Origin: Parahaliea mediterranea
Lineage (GTDB): Bacteria; Pseudomonadota; Gammaproteobacteria; Pseudomonadales; Halieaceae
Length of the DNA stretch: 64,000 bases
Direction: 5' to 3'
Assembly (NCBI RefSeq): GCF_003402235.1
Contig: NZ_QEWO01000003.1
Span: 434,001 to 498,000 of the forward strand
Position 1 is the stretch's first letter. Each line of letters opens with the position of its first letter. This document shows positions 1 to 8,827 of this stretch, in pieces. The notes under the pieces were generated by a model. That model was given only the letters and a program-made list of their open reading frames with translations, was not told the origin of the DNA and made no database searches. The translations under genes and the position numbers were made by a program.

Positions 1-1
1 C

Positions 2-1018
2 GACCGCCACCCCAATCTGGTGTACATCGCCCAGGCCGGCAACCCGGAACACCAGGCCTACGATGCCCGCCTGCAGCCCTTTCGCGCGGCCCGCTCGGCC
101 TTTCGCTTCCAGGCGGAGTTTGCCGAGCTGTTCAAGGGCTACGCCGCCGCCGGCTATACCGACATCAGCCCCCAGGACCACCCCACCCCAGACCAGACCT
201 TTGAGGACCGCCACACCCTGACCCTCGGCGGACTGACCCTGGAGCTGATTGCCGTACCCGGCGCCGAAACCAACGACTCGCTGGTGATCTGGTTGCCGCA
301 GCAGCGCATTGTGCTCACCGGTAATCTGTTCGGCTGCCCCTTCGGCCACTTTCCCAACCTGTCCACCATCCGCGGCGACCGCTACCGCGACGCCCTGGTG
401 TGCGCCCGCGCCGCCGAGGTGGTGCGCGATCTACAACCCGAGTTGCTGCTGTATGGCCACCACGACCCAGTGCAGGGCGAGGCCCTGATCAGCGCCGAAC
501 TGACCGCCTACCGCGACGCCATTCACCACGTGCACGACGCCGTTGTGGCAGGCATGAACGACGGCAAAGCCCTGCACCAGCTGCAACAGGACATCACCCT
601 GCCGGCCGAGTGCGAGGTGGGCGAGGGCTACGGCAAGGTGAACTGGGGCGTGCGCGCCATCTGGGAAAACTACGCCGGCTGGTTCAAGCACGACTCCACC
701 ACCGAGCTGTACAGCGTGCCGCGCTCGGCGGTGGATGCCGACCTGGTGGCGCTGGCCGGGGCCGCCGCGCTGGTGGAGCGCGCCCAGGAGCGCTTTGCGG
801 CGGGGGAACCCGAGGCCGCCCTGCACCTGCTGGACATTGTGCTGGGGGCGCAACCGGGCAACCCGGAGGCCACCGATCTGGCCATTGCTGTACACCAGCG
901 CCTGCTGGAGGATGCCCGCACCTTCAAGACCACCGGCAACTTCTGGCTTACTGGTTGGTTGGAGGATCGCATCAAGCTGCTGCGCGGCGGCCACACGCCA
1001 GCGCTGGAGAACGTCTGA
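2..1018 (+). CDS. MBL-fold hydrolase with alkyl-sulfatase dimerisation domain (C-terminal part)
   Basis: The reading frame is open from base 2, so the start lies outside the window. An internal GTG at 20 is unlikely to be the true start because the encoded protein would lack the N-terminal metal-binding HxHxDH of the metallo-beta-lactamase fold. Visible are the later part of that fold (TGNLFG, then LLYGHHDP with a likely metal-ligand His) and a helical C-terminal region (ENYAGWF, then ELYSVP) like the dimerisation domain of SdsA1/YjcS alkyl sulfatases. Family members hydrolyse alkyl sulfate esters, but many homologues have no tested substrate. A hairpin terminator follows about 70 bases after the stop. 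The family call is good; the substrate is unknown. Confidence 0.7.
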   Translation, partial: DRHPNLVYIAQAGNPEHQAYDARLQPFRAARSAFRFQAEFAELFKGYAAAGYTDISPQDHPTPDQTFEDRHTLTLGGLTLELIAVPGAETNDSLVIWLPQQRIVLTGNLFGCPFGHFPNLSTIRGDRYRDALVCARAAEVVRDLQPELLLYGHHDPVQGEALISAELTAYRDAIHHVHDAVVAGMNDGKALHQLQQDITLPAECEVGEGYGKVNWGVRAIWENYAGWFKHDSTTELYSVPRSAVDADLVALAGAAALVERAQERFAAGEPEAALHLLDIVLGAQPGNPEATDLAIAVHQRLLEDARTFKTTGNFWLTGWLEDRIKLLRGGHTPALENV

Positions 1019-1089
1019 CAGACTGGCCCCCGGCATCGGAATTACCGATAAGGGTTAGCGACACTAGCGGCTGTTATGGATGAGCACAA

Positions 1090-1113
1090 GGCGCTACAGT
1101 AGCGCCTTTTTTT
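1090..1113 (+). terminator. Rho-independent terminator after the MBL hydrolase gene
   Basis: A 6-bp stem GGCGCT/AGCGCC with loop ACAGT is followed by seven T residues. It ends the upstream transcript. It also argues against the longer start at 1080 for the next gene, because that start would place the hairpin inside the coding region. Confidence 0.8.
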
Positions 1114-1130
1114 CTGGACCCAGCCCACCC

Positions 1131-2138
1131 ATGCCCGCACCGCCACCTGCCCCCACAGCGCCGGACACGGCATCCCTGCCCGCCCGCCTGGCGCGCGAAA
1201 CCGCCAGTTTGCTGGGCATTGGGCCCGGCAACACCTCGCACCGGGAAAAGCTGCTGTCCGCCACCGGCGCGTTTGTTGGCATTCTCTGCTTGAGCCTGCT
1301 GGCCCCGCGGCTGTGGGGCGATACGGCGGGGGTGCTCATCGCCACCTCCATTGGCGCCTCCACGGTGCTGCTGTTTGCCATTCCTCACGGCCCCCTGTCG
1401 CAGCCCTGGCCGGTGCTACTGGGTTACAGCGTGTCCGCCGCCATCGGCGTGAGCTGCGCCCGCTTTATTGCCGACCCGGCGCTGGCCGCAGCCTGCGCCG
1501 TGGGCGGGGCGGTGCTCGCCATGCACTACCTGCGCTGCCTGCACCCGCCGGGCGGGGCCGCCGCCCTGGCCGCGGTGGTGGGCGGCGAGCAGGTGCGCGC
1601 GCTGGGCTACGACTACCTGTTAAGCCCCATCCTCTACAACGGCCTGCTGATGGTGGCGGTGGCGGTGGCGTTCAACATCTGGTTTCGCCACCGCCGTTAC
1701 CCCACCCACCTGTCTCACCTGGGCAGCCGTTCAGCGGCAGCGCCCGCCACCGCCGGCACCGGCCAGCACATCACCCACGAGGACATGGCCTGGGCCCTGC
1801 AAAAAATGGATCTCTACGTGGATGTATCGCCAGAGGACCTGTGCGAACTGTTCGAGCTGGCGGGGGATCACGCCCGCGAGAGTGCCGCGGCGGAGGTTGC
1901 CATTGAGCCCGGCGCCTATTACAGCAACGGCCTCACCGGCTTTCAGTGGCAGGTGTTGAAGGTGGAGGAGATCACCGACGCCGGCAGCGAACGCCGGGGC
2001 CGGGTGCATTTCCAGGTAGTGCACGGCCCTTCCCTTGGCGAGCACAGCTCACTACCGCTGCACGCCTTTCGCCAGCGCGCCCGGGTGCGGGTGCGCTGGG
2101 AACAGGGCCACTGGATCAGGGATGCGGCCGGGCAGTAG
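1131..2138 (+). CDS. HPP family integral membrane protein
   Basis: The first part (about residues 30-200 from this start) holds several hydrophobic segments and the family signature around LHPPGGAAAL, which gives the HPP family its name. The last ~130 residues are soluble and contain a region resembling a regulatory extension. HPP proteins are membrane proteins of mostly unknown role; some plant and cyanobacterial members are linked to nitrite transport. The ATG at 1131 is preferred because an upstream in-frame ATG at 1080 would run through the terminator at 1090-1113. The gene converges on hmp. A link with the neighbouring nitric-oxide genes is possible but not shown. Confidence 0.75.
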   Translation: MPAPPPAPTAPDTASLPARLARETASLLGIGPGNTSHREKLLSATGAFVGILCLSLLAPRLWGDTAGVLIATSIGASTVLLFAIPHGPLSQPWPVLLGYSVSAAIGVSCARFIADPALAAACAVGGAVLAMHYLRCLHPPGGAAALAAVVGGEQVRALGYDYLLSPILYNGLLMVAVAVAFNIWFRHRRYPTHLSHLGSRSAAAPATAGTGQHITHEDMAWALQKMDLYVDVSPEDLCELFELAGDHARESAAAEVAIEPGAYYSNGLTGFQWQVLKVEEITDAGSERRGRVHFQVVHGPSLGEHSSLPLHAFRQRARVRVRWEQGHWIRDAAGQ

Positions 2139-2174
2139 GTCCGGCCGCTTGTCGATGTCGCTGTCGCTACCGCC

Positions 2175-3353
2175 TCAGGCCACCAGATCCTCGGCGGGGC
2201 CGAAGAACTCAAAATGCACCTGGCCGGCGGGCACGCCGAGTTGCTCGGCAATCCGCCGGGCCTGCACCATGAAGGGCTTGGGGCCGAGGAAGTAGTAGTC
2301 CACATCGTGCTCGCCGCCAAGTTGGTCGGCCACCAGTTCCGCGCTCACCAGACCCTGGGCGTGGGGCCGGCACTCGGGCCGCGGCTCGTTGTAAACGTAG
2401 CAGGTGTTCAGGTTGTCGTTGGCCGCCGCCAGTGCGTCCACATGACCGCGAAAGGCGTGGGCGCCGCTGTTTAGGGCCGCGTGGATGAAGTGAATACGGC
2501 GGCCGCTGCCAATGGCGCTGTTCAGCATGCTGATGGCCGGGGTAATGCCCACGCCACCGGTCAGCAGCACCAGCGGGCGCTCGCTGTCGCGCAGCACAAA
2601 ATCACCGCAGGGCGGCAGCAGGTTGACGCGGTCGCCCGCCTGCAGGCGTTCGTGCAAAAAGCCCGACACCAGGCCCTCCGGCTCGCGCTTGACGCTGATG
2701 CGGAAGGCGTCGCCCCCCGGCGCGTCCGACAGGCTGTAATTGCGGCGCACGCTCTGGCCGTCGATGTCCAGCAGCACGGTGATGAACTGGCCCGGGGCGT
2801 AGTCCGGCAGGCTGCCACCGTCGCAGGGCTTGAAGTAGAAGGAGGTAATCACCTCGCTCTCCTGCTCACGCCGCACCAGTTCGAAGGCGCGGGCGCCGCG
2901 CCAGCCGCCGGGCTTCTCTTCGTTGGCGGTATACACCGACTCCTCGGCACCAATCAGCAGGTCGGCCAACTGGCCGTAGGCGGCGCCCCAGGCGGCGAGA
3001 ATCTCCGGTGTGGCGGCCTCGCCCAGCACCTCGGCAATGGCGGCCAACAGGCACTCACCGACAATGGGGTACTGCTCCGGCTGGATGCCCAGGGCACAGT
3101 GTTTCTGCACGATGCGCCCCACCGCCTCGTCGAGCACGCCGAGATTGTCGATATTGGCGGCATAGGCCACCACCGCGTTGGCCAGGGCCCGCGGCTGACT
3201 GCCACTGCCCTGGTGGCTCTGGTTGAAGTAAGGAATCACTTCGGGGTAGCGCTCGAACATCAGCGGGTAAAAGCACTGGGTGATCTGCTCCGCGTGCTGC
3301 TGCACGGCGGGCACGGTGGCTTTGATGATGTCGATCGTGGGCGCATCTAGCAT
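2175..3353 (-). CDS. hmp: Flavohaemoprotein, nitric oxide dioxygenase
   Basis: The 392 residues match the usual length of Hmp. An N-terminal globin domain (about 1-140) carries the proximal haem His85 in KHCALGI. A ferredoxin-reductase-like FAD domain follows with RNYSLSDAPG, then an NAD(P) domain with LTGGVGITP, ending near FEFFGP. The enzyme is cytoplasmic and oxidises NO to nitrate using O2 and NAD(P)H. It is divergent from norR across 190 bases that hold three NorR-type sites and a sigma54-type promoter reading toward hmp. This is the arrangement of fhp/fhpR in Pseudomonas, so NO-induced, NorR-dependent expression is expected. Confidence 0.97.
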   Translation of the reverse strand: MLDAPTIDIIKATVPAVQQHAEQITQCFYPLMFERYPEVIPYFNQSHQGSGSQPRALANAVVAYAANIDNLGVLDEAVGRIVQKHCALGIQPEQYPIVGECLLAAIAEVLGEAATPEILAAWGAAYGQLADLLIGAEESVYTANEEKPGGWRGARAFELVRREQESEVITSFYFKPCDGGSLPDYAPGQFITVLLDIDGQSVRRNYSLSDAPGGDAFRISVKREPEGLVSGFLHERLQAGDRVNLLPPCGDFVLRDSERPLVLLTGGVGITPAISMLNSAIGSGRRIHFIHAALNSGAHAFRGHVDALAAANDNLNTCYVYNEPRPECRPHAQGLVSAELVADQLGGEHDVDYYFLGPKPFMVQARRIAEQLGVPAGQVHFEFFGPAEDLVA

Positions 3354-3423
3354 GGAAATACCTCTTGTTGTCGGTCAGCTGTGGTCGGTCAGCCTTGGGG
3401 CACCCTGCCCCAGCACCCGGCCT

Positions 3424-3441
3424 ATACAGGTTTCGTGCCAA
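3424..3441 (-). promoter_or_regulatory. Sigma54 (-24/-12) promoter candidate for hmp
   Basis: On the minus strand the sequence reads TTGGCACG, four bases, CTGTAT. The -24 element is a perfect TGGCAC and the GG to -12 dinucleotide spacing is the required 10 bases, although the -12 GC is GT. It lies about 75 bases upstream of the hmp start and just downstream of three NorR sites, as expected for enhancer-dependent transcription. Confidence 0.65.
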
Positions 3442-3482
3442 CCCGCCGGAGCCTGCAAAACCAGGGGACTCCGGCTCAATCA

Positions 3483-3540
3483 GGTCAGAATAACCCACGC
3501 ACTCACCCTGTCATTTTGACTGCAATAGGTTAAACTGACC
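3483..3540. promoter_or_regulatory. Three tandem NorR enhancer sites (GT-N7-AC)
   Basis: Three copies of the NorR core are present: GGT-N7-ACC at 3483-3495, GTCATTTTGAC at 3510-3520 and GGT-N7-ACC at 3528-3540. Known NorR enhancers consist of three GT-N7-AC sites upstream of a sigma54 promoter. Here they sit between norR and hmp, immediately upstream of the norR start, so they may also mediate autoregulation. Confidence 0.8.
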
Positions 3541-3543
3541 CAC

Positions 3544-5103
3544 ATGCCTATCCAGCCCATCATCGACCTCATTGAGGACCTGAACCGCGACCTCACCGCC
3601 CCCCAGCGGTACCAGCGCGTGGTGCAGGCCGTTCACCACGCCATTCCCTGCGATGCGGTGGCCCTGCTGCAGCTGGAGAACAACGCCCTGCACCCGGTGG
3701 CCGTGATCGGCCTGCGCCACGAGGCCATCGGGCGCCGCTTCGACCTGCACCACCACCCGCGCCTGGCCGCCATCCTACGGCGCGAAGAACCCACCCGCTT
3801 CGAAGCCGACAGCCCCCTGCCGGACCCCTACGACGGGCTGGTGGAGGCTGAACACCACCTGGCGGTGCATGACTGCCTGGGCAGCCCGATTTACATCGAC
3901 GGCGAGCTGTGGGGCGCCCTGACCCTGGATGCCCTGCAACACGGCACCTTCGACAACCTCTCCTGGACCGAGCTGCGGGCCTACATTGCCGCCGCGGCCG
4001 CCACCATCAAAACCAGCTTGCACATCAGCGCCCTGCGGCAGCGGGCCGAACAGAGCGCGGCCATCGCCCAGCGCCTGATGGAAACCGACACCGCGCCGGA
4101 GCTGCTCGGCCGCAGCCCCGCCATGCACGCCCTGCTGGAGGAAATTCGCACCGTGGCCCCCAGCGACCTGTCGGTGCTGATCACCGGCGAAACCGGGGTG
4201 GGCAAGGACCTGGTAGCCCGCGCTATCCACAGTGCCTCGCGCCGCGCCACGGCGCCCTTGGTGCAGGTGAACTGCGCGGCGCTACCGGAATCGGTGGTGG
4301 AAAGCGAGCTGTTCGGCCACCTGCGCGGCGCCTTCACCGGCGCCAGCCGGGACCGCAGCGGGCGCTTTGAGCTGGCCGATGGCGGCAGCCTGTATCTGGA
4401 TGAAATCGGCGAACTGCCGCTGGGGGTGCAGGCCAAGCTGCTGCGGGCCCTGCAGAGCGGCGAGATCCAGCGGGTTGGCAGCGACCGCACGCTGTCGGTG
4501 GATGTGCGCATCATCGCCGCCACCAACCGTGACCTGGAACAGGAAGTGCAGGCCGGCCGCTTCCGCGCCGACCTCTATCATCGCCTGAGCGTCTACCCGA
4601 TGCAGGTGCCCCCGCTGCGCGAGCGCCAGCGCGATGTGGAGATTCTCGCCGGGCATTTTCTGGAGCAGCTGCAACACCGGCTCGGCATCCAGCACCTGCG
4701 ACTGAGCCCCGCCGCCACGGCACAGCTGCGCGGCTATGACTGGCCGGGCAACGTGCGCGAGCTGGAGCACCTGCTGAGCCGGGCGGCACTCAAGGCCCGG
4801 CGCGAGCAAGCCGGCAGCGCCGCCACGGTCACCATCGGCCCCACCCAGCTGGAGCTGCCGCAAACCGCCACGCCGCCAGAAGCTGCTGCCCCAACTATTA
4901 CCCCAACTATTACCCCAACTACAGCCAGCGGCGTCGCCGGCGCGGGCCTGCGCGAGCGCACCGACGACTTCCAGCGCCAGTTGATTACTGCGGAGCTACA
5001 GCGCCAGCAGGGCAACCTGGCCGCCACCGCCCGGGCCCTGCAGGTGGACCGCAGCAACCTGGCCCGCAGCATGCGCCGCCTGGATATCAGCGCGCCCGCC
5101 TAG
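3544..5103 (+). CDS. norR: NO-responsive sigma54-dependent activator NorR/FhpR
   Basis: The order is GAF sensor (about 1-180), AAA+ domain with Walker A GETGVGKD near 215 and sigma54-contact loop GAFTGA at 262-267, then a C-terminal Fis-type helix-turn-helix. The non-haem iron ligands of E. coli NorR (R75, D96, D99, C113, D131) all have equivalents here shifted by two positions: R73, D94, D97, C111, D129. This strongly supports direct NO sensing. A low-complexity linker of repeated TITP units precedes the DNA-binding domain. The gene is divergent from hmp, which is its likely main target. Confidence 0.95.
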   Translation: MPIQPIIDLIEDLNRDLTAPQRYQRVVQAVHHAIPCDAVALLQLENNALHPVAVIGLRHEAIGRRFDLHHHPRLAAILRREEPTRFEADSPLPDPYDGLVEAEHHLAVHDCLGSPIYIDGELWGALTLDALQHGTFDNLSWTELRAYIAAAAATIKTSLHISALRQRAEQSAAIAQRLMETDTAPELLGRSPAMHALLEEIRTVAPSDLSVLITGETGVGKDLVARAIHSASRRATAPLVQVNCAALPESVVESELFGHLRGAFTGASRDRSGRFELADGGSLYLDEIGELPLGVQAKLLRALQSGEIQRVGSDRTLSVDVRIIAATNRDLEQEVQAGRFRADLYHRLSVYPMQVPPLRERQRDVEILAGHFLEQLQHRLGIQHLRLSPAATAQLRGYDWPGNVRELEHLLSRAALKARREQAGSAATVTIGPTQLELPQTATPPEAAAPTITPTITPTTASGVAGAGLRERTDDFQRQLITAELQRQQGNLAATARALQVDRSNLARSMRRLDISAPA

Positions 5104-5121
5104 CCATTGCCCTGGCAGGCG

Positions 5122-6483
5122 TCAGGCCAGCCGGTAGCAGGGCTGGTATTCGCCCTCACATTCGCCCAGCTTCATGCGCTGTTCGCGCACCATCATGCGC
5201 AGCAGGGTGTCCATGGATTGCAGCAGGCGCGGGTCGCCGTGAATGCGGTAAGGGCCGTGGCGGCGCACCTGCTCAATGCCAAAGGCTTTTACGTTACCCG
5301 CCACCAAGCCGGAGAATGCCCGCCGCAGTTGGCTGGCCAGGGCCGCGGTGGGCAGCGCCGGGTTGAGGTCCAGCGCCGCCATGTTGTCGTGGGTGGGCAC
5401 AAAGGGCTGCTGCAGCGAGGGCTCGATGGCCAGATCCCAGTTGAAGTAGTAGGCCTGGCCCCGCTCCCGGCGCCGGCTGTGCACCTCGGTCACGGCGGCC
5501 TTGACCGCGCGGCCAACCGCGCCGGCGTCGCCGACAATCACCTGGTAGTAATCGCGCACGCCCTCCCCCAGGCAATCCACCAGGAAGCGTTCCAGCTGGT
5601 CGAAATAGCCACGGCACTGGGCGGGGCCGGCGAACACCAGCGGAATGGCGCCGTGGTTGCCCTCGTGCATCAGAATACTCAGCAGGTAGAGCACCTCTTC
5701 CACCGTGCCCACCCCGCCGGGAAACACGACAATGGTATGCGCCAGGCGCACGAAGGCCTCCAGCCGCTTCTCGATGTCCGGCATGATGACCAGTTCATTG
5801 ACGATGGCGTTGGGCGATTCCGACGCGATAATGCCCGGCTCGCTGATACCAATATAGCGCCCGTTCTTCACCTGCTGCTTGGCATGGCCCACCGCCGCCC
5901 CTTTCATGGGGCCTTTCATGGCGCCAATGCCGCAGCCGGTCACGATATCCAGCCCGCGCAGGCCCAGTTCGTAACCCACCTGCTTGGCGAAGTCGTACTC
6001 TTCCCGGGGGATGGCGTGGCCGCCCCAGCACACCACCAGTTGCGGCGGCACATCGGGCTGCACAATCCGCGCGTTGCGCAGCATGCGAAACACCATGTTG
6101 GTGGTATCCGCCGGGGAGGTATCGGCCCGGTTGGCAGACAGCAGCTTGAAGTCGGTGTAGACAATGTCGCGCAGGGCAGAGAACAGGTGTTCCTGAATGC
6201 CGCGAATCATCTGCCCGTCGACAAAGGCCTGGGCCGGCGCGTTGCTCAGTTCCAGCTTCAGGCCCCGCGGCTGGGGCACCACCTTAATATCAAAATCGGA
6301 GTAGTCCGCGTAGATCTGCGCCGCATCATCCTTGTCGCTGTCGGTGTTGAGAATGGCCAGCGCGCAGCTGCGAAACAACTCGTAAAGCTCACCGCGACTG
6401 CCAGTCAGGCCTTCGATTTCCGCGCGGGACAACAGGTTGAGGGACTTGATGGGGTTGATAACGGCGTGGGGGATTTTCTGCAT
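5122..6483 (-). CDS. ppnN: Pyrimidine/purine nucleotide 5'-monophosphate nucleosidase PpnN
   Basis: The 453-residue protein has the full three-part architecture of YgdH/PpnN: an N-terminal domain beginning MQKIPHAVI, a central LOG-type Rossmann nucleosidase domain with GCGIGAMKGPMKGA and the signature PGGVGTVEE, and a C-terminal domain. PpnN hydrolyses the N-glycosidic bond of nucleoside monophosphates in the cytoplasm and in E. coli is regulated by (p)ppGpp. It stands alone and converges on norR. The start codon at 6483 gives the standard family N-terminus. Confidence 0.95.
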   Translation of the reverse strand: MQKIPHAVINPIKSLNLLSRAEIEGLTGSRGELYELFRSCALAILNTDSDKDDAAQIYADYSDFDIKVVPQPRGLKLELSNAPAQAFVDGQMIRGIQEHLFSALRDIVYTDFKLLSANRADTSPADTTNMVFRMLRNARIVQPDVPPQLVVCWGGHAIPREEYDFAKQVGYELGLRGLDIVTGCGIGAMKGPMKGAAVGHAKQQVKNGRYIGISEPGIIASESPNAIVNELVIMPDIEKRLEAFVRLAHTIVVFPGGVGTVEEVLYLLSILMHEGNHGAIPLVFAGPAQCRGYFDQLERFLVDCLGEGVRDYYQVIVGDAGAVGRAVKAAVTEVHSRRRERGQAYYFNWDLAIEPSLQQPFVPTHDNMAALDLNPALPTAALASQLRRAFSGLVAGNVKAFGIEQVRRHGPYRIHGDPRLLQSMDTLLRMMVREQRMKLGECEGEYQPCYRLA

Positions 6484-6522
6484 AGTGTGCTTCCGCTGTA
6501 CTTGGTGATGCGCCCGCCCCCA

Positions 6523-7344
6523 TTACGGCGCCGGACACGGCGGCACGGCGGCGTGGTAGGTCGGGAACTGTGCCAGATTATCGCTATCGGCCACCGGCGC
6601 ATACCATTCATCATCCCAGATGCAGTACCAGTGGCTGTTCGGCAGGGTGCGCAGTTCAAAACCCAGCCGCCGCTTCTGGATAGCGGGCACAAACCAGAGC
6701 CGCGCCCAGGCCTCGATGTCGCGGGCAAGCCGCAGCGGCCCCGCATCGACCGGCTCAATGCCAAGATCAAAGGCCAGCCGGGCCACCACCTCCTTGGCGG
6801 CGCGATCATCGGCGGCAATAAAGGTACTGGTGCGCTCACCCAACACCAGCGGATCGTCGATAACAAAGGAGCCGGCCAGTACGGTTTTCACCACCCGCGC
6901 CCCGGGGTTCCACTGCTGGATCAGCTCTGCGCTGGAGGTGTCCACCTGGCTTTGTAGGTAGCCATCCGCCGCCTGGCGCGCCGGCGTGGAGATATCCACC
7001 ACAATTTTGCCATCGAGCGAACCGAGGTTCCTGGCCACGGTGGCCATCGCCGGCCAGGGCACCGCCAGCACCACAATCTCGCCCTGCTGCGCCGCCGCCA
7101 GCGGCAGGGCCGCGCTCGCCCCCTGGCCGCTGCGTGCAACCAGCGCGCGCACTGCCTCCCGGCCGGGGTCGCGACTGCCATACACAACCTGGTAGCCTTT
7201 TTCCGCCAGCTTCGGGCCGATCGAGTCCCCCATGTCGCCGGTGCCAATGACCGCCACGACCCTGCCAGCACTGAAGGCGTCTGGCATGGGTACAGCCAAT
7301 AGCAGCGCCACAACGCTTGACCACAACACTTGTCTCATACGCAT
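6523..7344 (-). CDS. Exported NADPH-dependent F420-reductase-like Rossmann protein
   Basis: After a hydrophobic signal-like N-terminus (about residues 1-26, ending in AFSAG) comes a Rossmann fold starting VVAVIGTGDMG, with VVYGSRDP and VVLAVPW segments typical of the F420/NADP oxidoreductase-like family. A unique C-terminal stretch of about 60 residues is rich in Trp and Tyr. The family transfers hydride to or from NADP. A cleavable signal on such an enzyme is odd, since free NADPH is not expected in the periplasm. There is no twin-arginine motif. It is separated by 45 bases from the upstream M20 gene and may be co-transcribed with it. Confidence 0.65.
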   Translation of the reverse strand: MRMRQVLWSSVVALLLAVPMPDAFSAGRVVAVIGTGDMGDSIGPKLAEKGYQVVYGSRDPGREAVRALVARSGQGASAALPLAAAQQGEIVVLAVPWPAMATVARNLGSLDGKIVVDISTPARQAADGYLQSQVDTSSAELIQQWNPGARVVKTVLAGSFVIDDPLVLGERTSTFIAADDRAAKEVVARLAFDLGIEPVDAGPLRLARDIEAWARLWFVPAIQKRRLGFELRTLPNSHWYCIWDDEWYAPVADSDNLAQFPTYHAAVPPCPAP

Positions 7345-7389
7345 TTCCTCCGACCCTGTTCGACCCTTAAAAGAGGATAACAGGTATGG

Positions 7390-8721
7390 CTACTTTGGCC
7401 TCGCTGTATCCAACACAGCCAGCGTCAGTACCGTAACCCCGGTACGTATCGCCCCGACAGGGTCGGGCGCAAAATAAGGGGAGTGGTTCACCGGCAGCGG
7501 AGCGCCGCGTCGCTCGTGATCAGCAATCATGGCAGGGTCAAAACCACCAATGACGAAGTACACCGACGGCACGCCGGCATCCATAAATGCGGCAAAGTCC
7601 TCGCCGGGGGCCGAAGGCGGCGCACTCGCTGGCAATACGGTGGCCCTACCCGGCAGCGCCGAATCGAGCATTTCACCCAGATGCCGAACCATGGACGTGT
7701 CGTTCATCATGGGCGCGGCTCCACCGCGATGAATAATGTCGGGCTCCGGAGCGCCAGCCATCAAGGCAGCCGCCTTGGCTGTGCGTCGCACCCCATCTTT
7801 CAGCACAGACAGGTGGGCAGATGAGAAGGCTCGCAATGATAGTTTCAAGGTCGCTGTATCCGGAATGATATTGGCGACAGTGCCTGCATTGAACGCCCCC
7901 ACCGTGATAACACCAAACGCGCCGGCATCTTTTTCGCGACTGACTATCGATTGCACGTCAGTGACAAAATGTGCCCCCATAACCACCGGGTCAATCGTGG
8001 CTGAAGGCATCGAACCGTGGCCACCACGCCCCCGGAACACGATCTCCAGTGTGTCAGTTGCACTGGAACTGGCGCCTTCTTTGAGTAAAACCGAACCGGC
8101 AGGGAAGGGAGCAACATGGGCGGCAAAGCCAACATCCGGCCGGGGGAACCGCTCGAACAGGCCGTCATCCAGCATGGCCTTGGCGCCACTCAGCGTTTCT
8201 TCCGCTGGCTGACCCACAAACAGCAACGTGCCACGCCACTGATCCTTCATCGACAACAGTGCCTGGGCGGTGCCAACCCACCACGTCATGTGGGCATCGT
8301 GACCGCAGCTGTGTGTGGTCAATTGCTCTTTGCCATCCACCGCTTCACGATAAACACTGGCGTAAGGGAGTCCGGTCTTCTCCTCCATCGCAAGACCATC
8401 CAGCTCGGTGCGCACAAGCACAGTAGGCCCAACGCCATTACGATAGATCGCAACAACACCGGTCTTGCCGACACCTTCGGTCACCTCAAACCCCAGGGCC
8501 CGCATCCTGGCGGCAAGCAGCCTGGCAGTGCGAACTTCACGGAATGCTGTCTCGGGATGGGAGTGCAAATCCCGATAGAGCCGGCCAAGCTCGGGCGTAT
8601 GGCGATCAAGGTGCGTCTCTATTTCTGCCCTGGCCCACGCACTGTCAAATTCAGCAGCATGGATATTGCCAGCACCGGCCAGGCTCACCGCAACAGCGCA
8701 TAAAAGGAAACGAATTTTCAT
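7390..8721 (-). CDS. Periplasmic M20-family amidohydrolase (hippurate hydrolase-like)
   Basis: The start at 8721 gives a clean signal peptide (MKIRFLLCAVAVSLAGAG, cleavage near IHAAE). The upstream in-frame extension to 8847 would run into the MFS gene and is rejected. Metal-binding motifs of the M20 peptidase family are visible: HSCGHDAHMT, QPAEETLSGA, and a late HS near the end. Members hydrolyse N-acyl amino acids or related amides with two metal ions. It lies downstream of an MFS transporter on the same strand, suggesting cleavage of an exported or incoming amide conjugate. The substrate is unknown. Confidence 0.82.
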   Translation of the reverse strand: MKIRFLLCAVAVSLAGAGNIHAAEFDSAWARAEIETHLDRHTPELGRLYRDLHSHPETAFREVRTARLLAARMRALGFEVTEGVGKTGVVAIYRNGVGPTVLVRTELDGLAMEEKTGLPYASVYREAVDGKEQLTTHSCGHDAHMTWWVGTAQALLSMKDQWRGTLLFVGQPAEETLSGAKAMLDDGLFERFPRPDVGFAAHVAPFPAGSVLLKEGASSSATDTLEIVFRGRGGHGSMPSATIDPVVMGAHFVTDVQSIVSREKDAGAFGVITVGAFNAGTVANIIPDTATLKLSLRAFSSAHLSVLKDGVRRTAKAAALMAGAPEPDIIHRGGAAPMMNDTSMVRHLGEMLDSALPGRATVLPASAPPSAPGEDFAAFMDAGVPSVYFVIGGFDPAMIADHERRGAPLPVNHSPYFAPDPVGAIRTGVTVLTLAVLDTARPK

Positions 8722-8827
8722 AGCATTGCACCTTGGTTCAGAAGGACGAGTGGAACGATTGACCGAGGACACCCCGGCCTCGGCTAATGGCGTGCGCTGC
8801 ACCAGGGCACCATGGACAGGGCGGGAG

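Noticed and set aside
4895-4922. Tandem repeat in norR encoding TITPTITPT
   Set aside because: It is a short interdomain linker in a strongly conserved gene; length variation there is normal and does not suggest a separate element.
5107-6957. A 616-codon open frame on the plus strand opposite ppnN
   Set aside because: It is a shadow of ppnN and of the following gene on the other strand, caused by high GC at third positions; it has no family resemblance.
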